Source: Nannochloropsis salina CCMP1776 (taxonomy: Eukaryota; Sar; Eustigmatophyceae; Eustigmatales; Monodopsidaceae). From it: a stretch of DNA of 64,000 nt. The stretch covers positions 549,989 to 613,988 of the forward strand of contig SDOX01000016.1 in assembly GCA_004565275.1 (NCBI GenBank), in the 5' to 3' direction. Under the pieces are notes generated by a model. It made no database searches. It was not told the origin of the DNA and worked only from the letters and a program-made list of their open reading frames with translations. Of the stretch, positions 1 through 10,300 are shown one piece after another. The translations under genes were made by a program, and so were the position numbers. Each line of letters starts with the position of its first letter. Within the stretch, counting starts at the first letter, position 1.

Positions 1-2075
1 TTTTTTTTCAAACTAGCGGTTCGACGTACCCTGTTTTTCGCCAGAGCACCCGCGTCAATACCGTCGTAAAGGAAGCGCGGCTCGACAACACGGTAGTCAT
101 CCAGTAGGGCTCGCAGCCATGCGCCCGTCCTCTTTCTCTTCAAGGTCTCTGCTATCCATTTTTCAGCTACTGCGAGTCCTGGTTGCAACAAGACAAGTGT
201 AGCGTCCCGCAGCGACATCGTCTGCTTACCGCCTGCGGCTACAAGCAGCCTCGCTAATATGCGATGCGACGGCGTTTCACACGGACCCACGTAAACAAGT
301 TCCTCTGTGGCAATGTGACGACTTTCCGCATTGACACGGCGCTGAAAGCGGCTGATAATGTATCGATTCTCTGGGAGGAGCGTTTCTTTAGTGGCGCTGT
401 CCGAAAGCCAGTCAGCGGTCACAATATGCGCTCCCGTGCAAAGAGCGAAAAGAATTTTTAGCGTACGCCGACACTCCCGCTCCTTGGGAACCAAAAGGTG
501 TGTGAAAGTCGCAGAGGGGTCATCTGTGTGCAGCATTCTTGGCCCTAAGGAGATCCCACAGACATTGCCCCCCTCGAGAAGAAAATTCTTCTCAAGTTTT
601 CGCGCCTCCGCGGCCAAGGTTGAGCGCACGTCGTTGTCCACACCAGAAACGGCTAACAGCATTCGGGGCTCCGGCGCATCTTCCTGTTTCTGATGTGTAC
701 CTAGGGGAAGCTCTTCGACTTTACCCTTGTGGCGCACCTTCAAAGAAGACGAGGGAAGTGCTGAGGACGTGAATTCAGACTTCCTATTGGTAGCAGCAAC
801 AAGCTTGGGGCGCATGCTTGCTTTCTCATCTTTGTGCGAGATACGGCTCTTCCGTGCCTGAGCTGAAGGGTCATGGCGTAGCGTTTTGTGAGGCGGTGAG
901 GCAGATGAAGTTGACGCCATGCCTGTCTTTCCGTTCGACTGCGCGTCATTCGGATCCATAGGGGCTTCTTCACGCTGGAAAAGACACACATCACATACTT
1001 TGGCTCGCGCACGGTTCTTGAATGTGCAGCGTGCACAATGCCAGCCGTCAGAGCACATTGTAGTAAATGCCGAATCGGGCTTTCGTTTCTTTGTTTCCAC
1101 TTTCTCCTCAGGCTGAAGTTTCCTACCATTGACTTTATATGCCACGTCTTTCGAGTTTGCTATTTTCCCTTTGGTAAGACCAGAAGCTCGAGGGGCTCTC
1201 AAAGTGATATTGGCACCATCGTTCGGATCGCCAATTTGTGCTTGCATGTACCTCTTCTCCCCGTCCTCGTTCATAGGCACCAGGTTAGTATGATTTTGAT
1301 CAAGCTCTTCAGCCAGATATCTTTTAGCCACCATTATGGAACTGTGTAAGCTTGTTTTACAGTTGTCGTTGGATCCATCCACGGCAGAAAATTCATGTGA
1401 CATGCTATCCTCCCCTGTCGACTGCTGCGGCGTCGCGTGACTATTCCTGGCGAGTTCATGACCGACGCTATCATTTATACTCCGTTGATGTCGGCTGCAA
1501 GTTATAGCTTGCTCTATCTTGGGCGATAAATCTCGTTGATAACGAAGCTTTTTCGCGGCAGCCGAGGAGCGTCGTCGTCCCCGAATACGGCGACTGGCCT
1601 CCTGCTGTAAGAGGGGGTCTTTCATCTGTGATGAGCTAAAGCATTTAGCAGAAGGCGAAGGCAATCTTGCGTGCTCATTGTCCAGTGTTTCGTACGATGT
1701 CTTATTGCTGCGCCGGCGTCTTGCGGCTGAAGTGCTCGTGTATTTCTCCTTTTTCTTGAGGTTAAAGGCTGGCGGCGATGGTGCCACAGGCTCGAAGCAG
1801 GCCGTAGAGACACGTTCGCCTATAGCTTTACAAACTTCCAGCCACTCTGATGTGACCAGTCGTTTTTGCGAGGCACGCGCTTCAGCATAAATCGCATTGT
1901 CGACATTCGACGAGAGGAAGACGTGAGAGCTTGCGGCTATGCGCCTGGTTGTACTGCCGCCGAGCTCTTTGACCTGTTTCTCGACTGCAGAGCTGACGTC
2001 CAAGCCGTCTTCCAGAAACACATGGCAGTACGCAACGACACCTTTAAGGATCGGCGTGTCATTCGCTGGTGCCAT
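1..2075 (-). CDS. Microcephalin-like protein: BRCT, RanBP2-type zinc finger, tandem BRCT (3' end beyond window)
   Basis: An uninterrupted frame of 691 codons runs from an ATG at 2075 off the left edge without a stop. Residues 1-95 form a BRCT domain whose start (APANDTPILKGVVAY) resembles the microcephalin N-terminus and which ends in a conserved Trp (TSEWLEVC). A low-complexity basic linker follows. A RanBP2-type zinc finger has W345 and C347, C350, C361, C364. Two C-terminal BRCT repeats span about 473-560 (GAHIVTADWLSDS, W556) and 595-665 (YVGPCETPSHRILARLL, W653). One N-terminal plus two C-terminal BRCTs is the MCPH1 layout; that family acts in condensin control and DNA-damage signalling, so a nuclear chromosome role is inferred. 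The zinc finger is not part of animal MCPH1 as I know it. A BRCA1/TopBP1-type BRCT protein is the alternative. It is head-to-head with the folylpolyglutamate synthase gene. Confidence 0.82.
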   Translation of the reverse strand, partial: MAPANDTPILKGVVAYCHVFLEDGLDVSSAVEKQVKELGGSTTRRIAASSHVFLSSNVDNAIYAEARASQKRLVTSEWLEVCKAIGERVSTACFEPVAPSPPAFNLKKKEKYTSTSAARRRRSNKTSYETLDNEHARLPSPSAKCFSSSQMKDPLLQQEASRRIRGRRRSSAAAKKLRYQRDLSPKIEQAITCSRHQRSINDSVGHELARNSHATPQQSTGEDSMSHEFSAVDGSNDNCKTSLHSSIMVAKRYLAEELDQNHTNLVPMNEDGEKRYMQAQIGDPNDGANITLRAPRASGLTKGKIANSKDVAYKVNGRKLQPEEKVETKKRKPDSAFTTMCSDGWHCARCTFKNRARAKVCDVCLFQREEAPMDPNDAQSNGKTGMASTSSASPPHKTLRHDPSAQARKSRISHKDEKASMRPKLVAATNRKSEFTSSALPSSSLKVRHKGKVEELPLGTHQKQEDAPEPRMLLAVSGVDNDVRSTLAAEARKLEKNFLLEGGNVCGISLGPRMLHTDDPSATFTHLLVPKERECRRTLKILFALCTGAHIVTADWLSDSATKETLLPENRYIISRFQRRVNAESRHIATEELVYVGPCETPSHRILARLLVAAGGKQTMSLRDATLVLLQPGLAVAEKWIAETLKRKRTGAWLRALLDDYRVVEPRFLYDGIDAGALAKNRVRRTASLKK

Positions 2076-2582
2076 ATATAGACCTCTCTTTGTTGGCTAC
2101 CCACAATTGGATGTCTCAGCAATTTCAGATCAGGGAAGGGCAGAAATGAAACAGAGCGAGATGTAAGTTGAAAAATGCATGACAATTAGCATTGTCCGAG
2201 GCTGTCGGCGCTTCATTTAGACGCCCTAACTTCGAGAACATAAACGGGACTGGTACGCTTGAGGTGGAAAGAGCGATCCCGGCGACGAGGAGGCGGGAAA
2301 AAAATATGCCTTAGGAGCGGAGACAGGGACCACGGCAAGAGACATCCACAGAAACTTACGCAACAAATCAAAACAAATGTGTGTAATGAAATGAAAGGAG
2401 GATGAGGATGTGAAACCGAAATAAGGAACTATTCCCACGAGCAGGCATACCTCGAGGAAATATACGATGAAAGCTTTTGGGAGAGGGCGGAAGCGAGACG
2501 TGAGCGAGAGCGGCTAAGCGCAAGCAACCCCCATATAGGCACTGCGATGTTTTTCTCATTGCTCTTTGTATTTTGAACCGAT
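2076..2582. promoter_or_regulatory. Divergent spacer, microcephalin-like / folylpolyglutamate synthase
   Basis: This 507-base spacer lies between two outward-facing start codons and is presumed to hold both promoters and 5' UTRs. I see no convincing TATA box, repeat or conserved short ORF. If the downstream gene starts at its second candidate ATG (2766), the spacer is about 690 bases. Confidence 0.45.
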
Positions 2583-4619
2583 ATGGACACATCACGTGAT
2601 TCGATCCTGTGCGCTGAAGCTACAGCTGTTTCATTGCCGTCGGGGTTGTCAGTCGTTCGACAGGCCTGCCTTCTTCCTACCGACGCGGATATATCTGATA
2701 CCTCCCCATCCAATCCACACTTCCCCCCCCTCGTGATCATACTGTGTCGCAAACCATTTACAGCTATGGATATGACTTCTCAGGACTATATCACGTCAAT
2801 AGCAGCGCTCAACTCGACACAGCTAACAGGAGATGCGTTGCATCGGGCCAACAATTCGAGAAACAGTACTATTGAGGACATGCATGTTTACTTGCAGCGT
2901 TTGGGTCTTGCGGAAAGCTTACCTAAACTGCCAATGTTGCATGTGGCAGGATCCAAAGGTAAAGGCTCCACATGCGCTTTTGCTGAAGCTGTCCTGTGCA
3001 AGCAGGGCGTCCGAACAGCGCTATTTACGTCGCCGCATTTGGTGCGTGTTAATGAACGGATTCGATTAAATGGAGAGCCACTGACAGATAAGCAATGGAG
3101 CCTGCACTTTTGGACTGTTTGGAACCGTCTCCTAGATAGGAGATCAATTGAATTGCAACGGTCAGCGGACGCCTCACTGTTGAAGTCTTCGTCGCCATCC
3201 GCGGCTTCGGGGGCACCAACAACTCGAATTGCGGAGCCAGGCGTAACTCCTGGTTATTTTCGCCTTTTGACTCTTTTGGCTTTTTGGGTGGCGATTAGCG
3301 AGCAAGTGGACGTGTTGATACTTGAAGTAGGCGTGGGAGGACGATTTGATGCTACCAATGTAGTGCCAAAGCCCGTTGCCTGCGCTATCACGACATTGGA
3401 CTTGGAACACACCGATCTGCTGGGCAGCACAATCGAAGAGATTGCTTGGGAGAAAGGAGGCATCATCAAGCCTGGAACGCCGTGTTTTCTTGAACCTCAA
3501 CCAACAGAGTATCAGTCATCAATACTGCGCGTCCTGCGGGCGTGTGTCTTGGATGCCCCTGGCGCTGAGCTTCACGTTGTGAAGCCGTTGCCGGGCGATG
3601 TAAAACTTGGTATCGCAGGTGACTTTCAAGCCATGAATGCTGCTCTGGCCTTGGCATTGGTGAGAGAATATAACGTCTATTCGAGGCGGTGTTCAAGATC
3701 GACAATTGAAGGAAGTGTTGCGGAGGGCAGTGTGCAAGACCCTCGTGCCGAGTCATGTGTTGCTTGGGTCGACGTCTACCCTTACATTTCGACCAACCGC
3801 CCGGCTGTGAGCCAGGGACTTCAATCTTGTACATGGCCCGGGCGATGCCAGCGTCTTAATTGGGGATCGTCTTGCAGCTTCTTTATTGATGGGGCTCACA
3901 CCGTGGAGAGCATACAGAGCGCAGTCGCATGGTTCAAAGGCCAGACCTTGTCAAGGCCCCGTGCTCTTCTATTTTATTGCGGCGAGGGAAAAACCGCGCC
4001 GGAGTTGCTGGCGCATCTGGTGACTCTGGGTTCAGCAACATCAAGCACCCCGTACTCGAAGTTCTCTTTGGCATTTTTTTGTCCTGTGGACTGCGCCAAG
4101 CCCACCTTAAGTCGCGCCCGCTCTGCACGCGCCCTTTTATTGGAGCATAATGAGGGATTTTCTCACTCCAGGCAGTTGGACCAATCAGTGCTACATGCTT
4201 TGTGTGACGCAGTGGAGAACATGAATGCGCAAAACTCCTCAAGTACACCTTCTCTGCTTTGGCAGCAGACCTTGCGGGATACCTGGCGCATCCTGTCGGC
4301 TTATAATCTCTTTGCTCAAGACAAAGAGAGCGAAAATGAAAGCATCTCAGGGATTGTCAACTCGGATTCTAATGCTGAGGTACGGGAAGGCGGCCACGGA
4401 GGCAGAGTTACCAAGTGGTCTTCATGGATCGAGCAGGCAGATCAACAAACGCGGAGTAAAGTTTTTCCCTCGGTGGCGGCAGCGATGGGTGAGATTGACG
4501 CCATGACAAATATAGAGCCCTTCGATGTGCTCGTTACAGGGTCTTTGTACCTAGTGGGAAACGTGCTAAACTACGTCGAACGTATTCCGTCGCCATTCTC
4601 AAACAGAAAAAAAAATTAA
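2583..4619 (+). CDS. Folylpolyglutamate synthase (Mur-ligase family)
   Basis: The enzyme adds glutamate residues to tetrahydrofolates using ATP, which retains folate in the cell. Visible Mur-ligase family features are the P-loop VAGSKGKGSTCAF, the folate-loop stretch TSPHLVRVNERIRLNGEPL, the central segment LILEVGVGGRFDATN, the block LEHTDLLGSTIEEIAWEKGG, and FFIDGAHTVES in the C-terminal part. It is a single 678-codon frame with no intron. The first 61 residues are not recognisable as part of the family, so the ATG at 2766 (617 residues) is an equally good start, or the extension may serve targeting. The DGAHT block and the eukaryotic setting favour FPGS over dihydrofolate synthase, although a bifunctional enzyme cannot be excluded. 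Confidence 0.93.
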   Translation: MDTSRDSILCAEATAVSLPSGLSVVRQACLLPTDADISDTSPSNPHFPPLVIILCRKPFTAMDMTSQDYITSIAALNSTQLTGDALHRANNSRNSTIEDMHVYLQRLGLAESLPKLPMLHVAGSKGKGSTCAFAEAVLCKQGVRTALFTSPHLVRVNERIRLNGEPLTDKQWSLHFWTVWNRLLDRRSIELQRSADASLLKSSSPSAASGAPTTRIAEPGVTPGYFRLLTLLAFWVAISEQVDVLILEVGVGGRFDATNVVPKPVACAITTLDLEHTDLLGSTIEEIAWEKGGIIKPGTPCFLEPQPTEYQSSILRVLRACVLDAPGAELHVVKPLPGDVKLGIAGDFQAMNAALALALVREYNVYSRRCSRSTIEGSVAEGSVQDPRAESCVAWVDVYPYISTNRPAVSQGLQSCTWPGRCQRLNWGSSCSFFIDGAHTVESIQSAVAWFKGQTLSRPRALLFYCGEGKTAPELLAHLVTLGSATSSTPYSKFSLAFFCPVDCAKPTLSRARSARALLLEHNEGFSHSRQLDQSVLHALCDAVENMNAQNSSSTPSLLWQQTLRDTWRILSAYNLFAQDKESENESISGIVNSDSNAEVREGGHGGRVTKWSSWIEQADQQTRSKVFPSVAAAMGEIDAMTNIEPFDVLVTGSLYLVGNVLNYVERIPSPFSNRKKN

Positions 4620-4934
4620 AACTAGACGAAGTATTCCACAAATAATAGGTAACAAACACACTTTCAGGCTTGAAGGTAAAATTCTTTTTCCGCCCCTCCC
4701 TGTCTCTCTCGTACTATTTGACACCATTCACCAGCCCCCTGGTCCTCCCTCCTCTACAAATCATTCACTGGAATGCATCAGCCCATGCAGAAACACCCGC
4801 CAACCCTTCGTACGAGAGCACTGGCTCACGTAATGCACTTAACCTGAAATAATGGGCTGAGAAGACTATAGGGGCAAAAATACCTTCGAGCACCATTGGC
4901 CCCGTACGTCCAAAAAAGAGGTGTCCTTTAAACA
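4620..4934. other. Convergent 3' spacer, FPGS / Rieske
   Basis: This 315-base gap lies between two converging stop codons. It should contain both 3' UTRs. It is pyrimidine-rich on the + strand near 4685-4760, and no gene is visible. Confidence 0.5.
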
Positions 4935-5837
4935 CTAGCCAATAAGGACCTTCGTGTTTGTAAGAAACTTGTATGGAGGAATTTCCATGTTTAGAGGCGC
5001 TGGCCCCTTGCGGATTCTGCCAGACACGTCATAGTGGGAGCCATGACACGGGCAAAACCATCCATGGTAATCGCCGGCATTGGCGATGGGCACGCAGCCC
5101 AAATGCGTGCAGATACCGACAATAATGAGCCATTCCGGCTGCTGTGCTCGAGCGGCATCAGGCTCAGCATCTCGGAGTTCATTCATATTGACAGCTGTTT
5201 CCCTCTCGATCTCCGCTGGAGTGCGATGCCGAATGAAAATAGGCTTGCCGCGCCACTTTACCGTGATACCTTGTCCAAGAGGGATATCTCCGATATCGAA
5301 TTCTGCATTGGCCAACGCCAGTACATCAGCGGACGCACTCATGGTTGAAACGAATTTTAAGGCTACCAGGCGAGCAGCTGAGGCATATATGAATCGGGCT
5401 CCACCCAAGACAAAATAGGTGAAATCCCGTTTATTAGGATCGCCCGGCTTTTTATGCAGCTTATCCTTCTCATAGTAATTGTCAAAAGATTCCATTTTAT
5501 CCACAGGTCCTGAGCTGGTTTGACTCGCATGATGGCGTACCGCCGCCATACTCCCTAAGAAACCAGAGTCAAAGGGATAGGGTAGGATACATTCCAAGAT
5601 GTTGAAAGGTTTGATTAGGTAGCGCTATCTCAAATTCCACGACCCTATATCCTCTTTTTAAAAAACACATACGAATCTCAAATGACTCTAGAGTCGATTG
5701 ACCGATGGACCTTGCCAGGATAACTCATGCAATGTCTGACTGGCCGGTTCCTCTCTCCTACCTCGATGAACCCATGTGGTCGCGGACGTCCTCGCAGCCG
5801 CCTGCGACAAACCAGAACTGACAAATTTAGAGAACAT
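4935..5837 (-). CDS. Rieske iron-sulfur protein of mitochondrial complex III (2 exons)
   Basis: This is the 2Fe-2S subunit of the ubiquinol-cytochrome c reductase, carrying electrons from ubiquinol to cytochrome c1 at the inner membrane. I place exon 1 at 5762-5837, encoding a 25-residue presequence ([20 protein letters not shown] and five more residues) rich in Ser, Ala and Arg. The donor is G|GTAGGAG, and the acceptor TTTCTTAG is at 5555. Exon 2 is 4935-5554, and the intron is 207 bases. The junction keeps the frame and gives 231 residues, normal for the family. Exon 2 has the membrane segment ([20 protein letters not shown]), a hinge, and the cluster motifs CTHLGC and CPCHGSHYD that supply two Cys and two His ligands plus the disulfide cysteines. 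No in-frame ATG extends exon 2 upstream before a stop, which supports the split. Confidence 0.94.
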
Positions 5838-7339
5838 ATTCCACCTGACGCTGCTCTGAGAGTGTGTTCATGATTGTGAATGTGTTCGTGGATGAGATTT
5901 AGATGTCTGAGCTGCCGCTTGCAAGCGATGAGAGGTGCGCCATGTCCCCGTGTGTCACACTGCGTTCATGCCGACGCCAACTGACTCCTGAAGTCCTTGA
6001 AATAGACCCATTCAAGTGTACGCCACCACAGTGTGATGCAGTACGGCACTCAAGGTCCCCGTTGCAGATTCTCGAGCGGTGATTCATGTCTCCGGTCGAG
6101 GAGTCGCTTGGCGCCAGGAAAGGCTTGCTCGCTCAGCCGGGCTAGCGCAACCAGCACAACTACTGCCTCGTTTAGGTCGCTCAAGTTATGACCGATTGTG
6201 TGCCCAATTGTGCCGCTTCGTTTTATGCTATCGACCCGTTTCCCGCGAACGTGACTTCACGCCTCGAAGTCATGCAGGAAAAAAAATCAAGCACTTCAGT
6301 GACTTGACGGTGCATACGGGTCTGCCTGCCTCCACCTCGTGGTCCTGGCCTTACCCTCCTCGTCGCACATGTTCGATGTGTTGTTGCCCGCCTCGCCACA
6401 GAGGTCGTCTCGTCTCGTCCCGTCCTGTTGGCTTCATCTCTTCATTATTCCATAACTTTATTTTTCATCCCCGTCAGGAGATCTTTGTGGATTTCCTCGA
6501 TCAATTGTGCCATATTTTATCGTGTACCCGCAACCTATCTACCATGATCTACCTTGTAAGTACGAGGGCACCCTGTTGGGAGTTCTACTATCTCCTCATT
6601 TTACCCTTTTCTTTCGTCGTCCAGCACAATGGAGATTGGCACACACTCTTAAATATTTGGACACCTCCCTATAAAATGAATAGAAACGAATTTCTTGCCT
6701 TGCGAGCTCCCGAGTTGACCCACTTCCAGACGCGACCCGTTTTTAGACATAAATCCTTGTTCATCTGTTTGAGAATATGCAAACTTCCAAATTTCTTGTC
6801 TCCTAATCCTACATTTTCCCACACACGTGTGTGTAGGTTACTTCAAATCTTTTTTTGTCCTTCCTGCGCGGCAACACGCAAGAATCTCATTCTGGAAAGT
6901 CCGGAAAGGCCCTGGTTGGCAATGATGGTGTCATAGATTCTAGCCGGGACCTCGATGGGTGAACTTAGTTGGAATGCCTTCTTCTCAGTGGTCGAAAGAA
7001 TGAAACAATCTGATGAAGGGCGACAGCGATTTGGTTCGCGTGTTTTAGCGCCAGTGAAAGAAGAAACGGCAAGTACCAGATAGTCTTTCGGCGGAGGACC
7101 TTGCTACGTGGCATCTTGGAACGCAGAAACTTCTTCAGTTATATATTTTTGTCACCGCACCAATCTCACTCTTTTCTGTTGGGTCTTGAAAGGTCAACTT
7201 GCTAGGTATATTTGCATTCATTAGCTGACTAGATTTCATAGACTCTCACTCGTCCATGTCTGAAAAAGATGAGACCTCACCTCCAGACATTTTTCGTGAT
7301 TCGTTCGCGTACTTTCGAGCTATTTTCACAATCGAATCT
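5838..7339. other. Long spacer between Rieske and SCC3; no convincing gene
   Basis: These 1.5 kb separate the Rieske start from the SCC3 stop, both on the - strand, so the Rieske promoter and the SCC3 3' UTR should lie here. The + strand is strongly pyrimidine-rich from about 6340 to 6860. A + strand open frame of 285 codons runs 6079-6936, but it begins with GTG, its first ATG is at 6543, and its translation (rich in Cys, His, Phe and Pro) shows no domain I know. I treat it as probably non-coding. Confidence 0.4.
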
Positions 7340-10300
7340 CTAGTTTCCCGACATTTTTCGGCCTGTAGCTCCTCCATCCATTTTTATCTTTTCCGTCTTT
7401 CCAGTTCCCTTTCCACAAGCTTTAGAAAGCGTAAGTTCCCCGAAGATCGATGTCTCGCTGTCGCTGTCGATTCCTCTACTGTCACCACGACCCTCAATCT
7501 CAGCCTCCTCTTCTGCTTGGGAGGAAACGCGGCCCCGCTTTCTCGTGCCGCGTCGTCGATGGCTCTGTTCGCCACCGCGTGTCACCTTAGATTCTCTCCA
7601 TGATACCATTCCTTCCTTTTCTTCCTCCTCTTCACTGCCGTCTGCCTCGTCGATCTCATCCTGCATCTCATGCACTGAAGGCAGCAACGAGCCCGAGCGC
7701 CGCCGCGAGGCCAACGACGTTGTTCTTCTCCCACCCATGCGTGAACAGGCTTCTATTGATTGCAGCATCCTGTTTCCATCCCCGTCGCTTTCCTCATGGC
7801 TTGATGACAAACCGACCTCTTTACCATCCTCAAATGAGCGAATAGATTCTTCCTCGTCAATGCTGGCAGCATCACTTGCTAAACATCCTTTTTCCACACG
7901 TGAACTGTGCTTCAAGTCACCTGGAAATGAGATTGGATGGTTCATTCGGTTCGTTCCATTCTTCGTGTGGCCGACACAGCTCGTGGGAAGGCCTAATCGC
8001 TTCTTCGCACTTGTACTCAGGGCGTGCGGGTGATCATTCCCATCTTTATCTTTCGAGGGTGTGCGAGAGGCCCGAATAGGTGCCCCTGAGGCCAAGGCCC
8101 CCGCTCCACCAAAATGACCATAAAGTTCGTGGTAGAAGTTCAGGTAGGCGATTCCGTCCTGAGTGAGGTCTACCTCTTCCTCCTCTGCAGCTATCAGCTG
8201 TCGTTCGTGCTCCACCTGCCGTTTGACAGGCTCAGGCAATTTCGCCGTTCTTTCGCGGAAGAGCTGAACTACCTCGCGTGTGCGGCTTTCGGGAAGCTTG
8301 GGCATGTAACATCGCAGGACGTCTAAAAAGGTAAAGTTTTTGGGCGCCTCGTCCAGAGCGAATGCGATACCACTTTTTATAAAGCGCACAAATGAGTCTG
8401 CGGCAGGAGTCTCATCCTTCACCCGCCCGACCCCTAGAGTTTGGGCCATTCGCGTGCCCAATCGCAGTATTTTTTCCATCGCAGCCGCTGCAGCAGCATC
8501 TGCTACCTCATAATCCTCGTCGGCCTCGCCTCCTCCCAGTACTCGCTCTTCAATAGGCTTTTGAAACCATTTATGATAGCAAGACCGGAGGGTAGTCATC
8601 TGTACCTCCAAATATAATTTCACGTCTAAGTCCTTGAGTTGCTTCATCAAGAAGCGCACACTCTCAGTAGATTCTCGCCCAGAGTCCACGAAGTGGGCCG
8701 CTATTGCAGCAGCCTGCCGTCGATTGATGCTCTCAGTGGTGTAGAGGACTGACCGAATGAGAGGATCTAGAAGGTCTCTACGCAGTATCTCGTCCGCTGC
8801 CTGAAGATCCTCTTCAGATCCTTGTGCTTTTGCCGTTGCCACTGCCTCTTCGTAGCGTGCCTCCTCCGTCTGGAAAAAGGTTTGCAGCAGGCGCAGAAAA
8901 TCTGGTTCTGGTGTCCATGCTACGCGACAGAGGATCTGGTACCGGGAGCAAAGTGGTCGGAACAAGAATCGTAGATCACTTACAAGGACATAAGCAGCCT
9001 TCTTCAGAGCTTCTATGGCATCAATTATCGCTCTAGAAGACTCGTTTTCCACAGTTCTCACTGTATGGGCAGAAAAGGCATTTCCTGAGCGACAGCCATT
9101 GTGGGATTTGTTGTTGTCTGTCCCTTCCAATTCAGCTTTGTCCTCGCTTCCTTCTCCATTTTCATTGCTGCAGCTGGGCCTATCCAGAGACAAAACAGCG
9201 CTCAAGACCCCCAGCAATGTATTGCGCTGAGCAAGTATAGCGTTCGCCTCTTTCTCCCCGACGTTGTCAATATTATCACCATCGCTATTTTCAATTTGGT
9301 CAAGCATTACATCGTCTTTGTCACTTTCCCCCTTCTTCTCAATTTCTCCGAAATGACTCGGAGCATGCTGATGAAAATTATCCGTAGCTTCAAGTTTTTT
9401 GCTCGCGGGCCTCTTGGCTTGAGCCAAGAAGATCAGACCACGCGTAGAGTGAAGTAGGACGACATACAATAGATACAATCCTTCGCGGACGACGCGGACA
9501 ACGAGCTGGAGGTGCTCCGTGCTCCCGGTCCAGTTCTGCACTTCCCGAAGACGGGCCAGTAACACCTTTTGAACACATGACGTGACCTCTAAGAGTCTCC
9601 CGTCTTCGTTTTCACCCAGGTAATCAGTGATGTCTATCTGCTTTGCCAGCGTTCCTAGCTGCAGGAGGACCAGACCAGTTGAAAAGTCCGTGTCCTCGCA
9701 ACCAGCTCTCCGGCGCCTTTTGTTTTCCTTGGTTCCGGCGCCGTCCCTCACTGCTTCAACAGCGCCGAGACGTCGCAAAAGCTCGGCGACAAGTGAGTGA
9801 AGAACGGCGCCAACATTGTGAAGGCGGCCACACTCTTCTTCATCGCGTTGAAGTAGGTGGGAGAGTGATCGAGCGATATCTTGAAGCACTGCTCCGTCTG
9901 TAGCCTTCAAATACATGTCTCTCAAGAGTTTGAGAAGCGCCTCAAAATGGCCTCTATTGCGCTTATTTGCTATGGTGCTTGCTTGGAGGTATTGAGGTAA
10001 TCCAACCAAGCCCGCCATTTTTCCCGGATCCGTTTGAAATCGGCTGAGAACTTTGGGTAAATCCTCCACGGCGCCCGAAGTAAAAGCCTCGACGGCCGCC
10101 TCCAGCACTTGTCCCCGGTGCCGTGCCTCCCGCATGTCCGCCGGTTTCGCACTGCCCGAAAATTTTCTACCTCGGTCACTAGCGGCGGAGTTGTTGCCTT
10201 GCTTGGGGCTTGCGAAAGAGGTCGCACGTTTCACACTGGCGCCTAGCACTCGAATGAGAAGAGACTGTTCGTGATCTGAAAGTCTCATGTCAGTGGAGGT

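Noticed and set aside
6079-6936. 285-codon + strand open frame as a gene
   Set aside because: It begins with GTG, the first ATG lies more than halfway in, composition is pyrimidine-driven and no domain or signal is recognisable. Kept only as a question.
7256-8079. Several + strand open frames over the 3' end of SCC3
   Set aside because: They are antisense to a firmly identified gene; their Ser/Phe-rich composition mirrors the Glu/Arg-rich coding strand.
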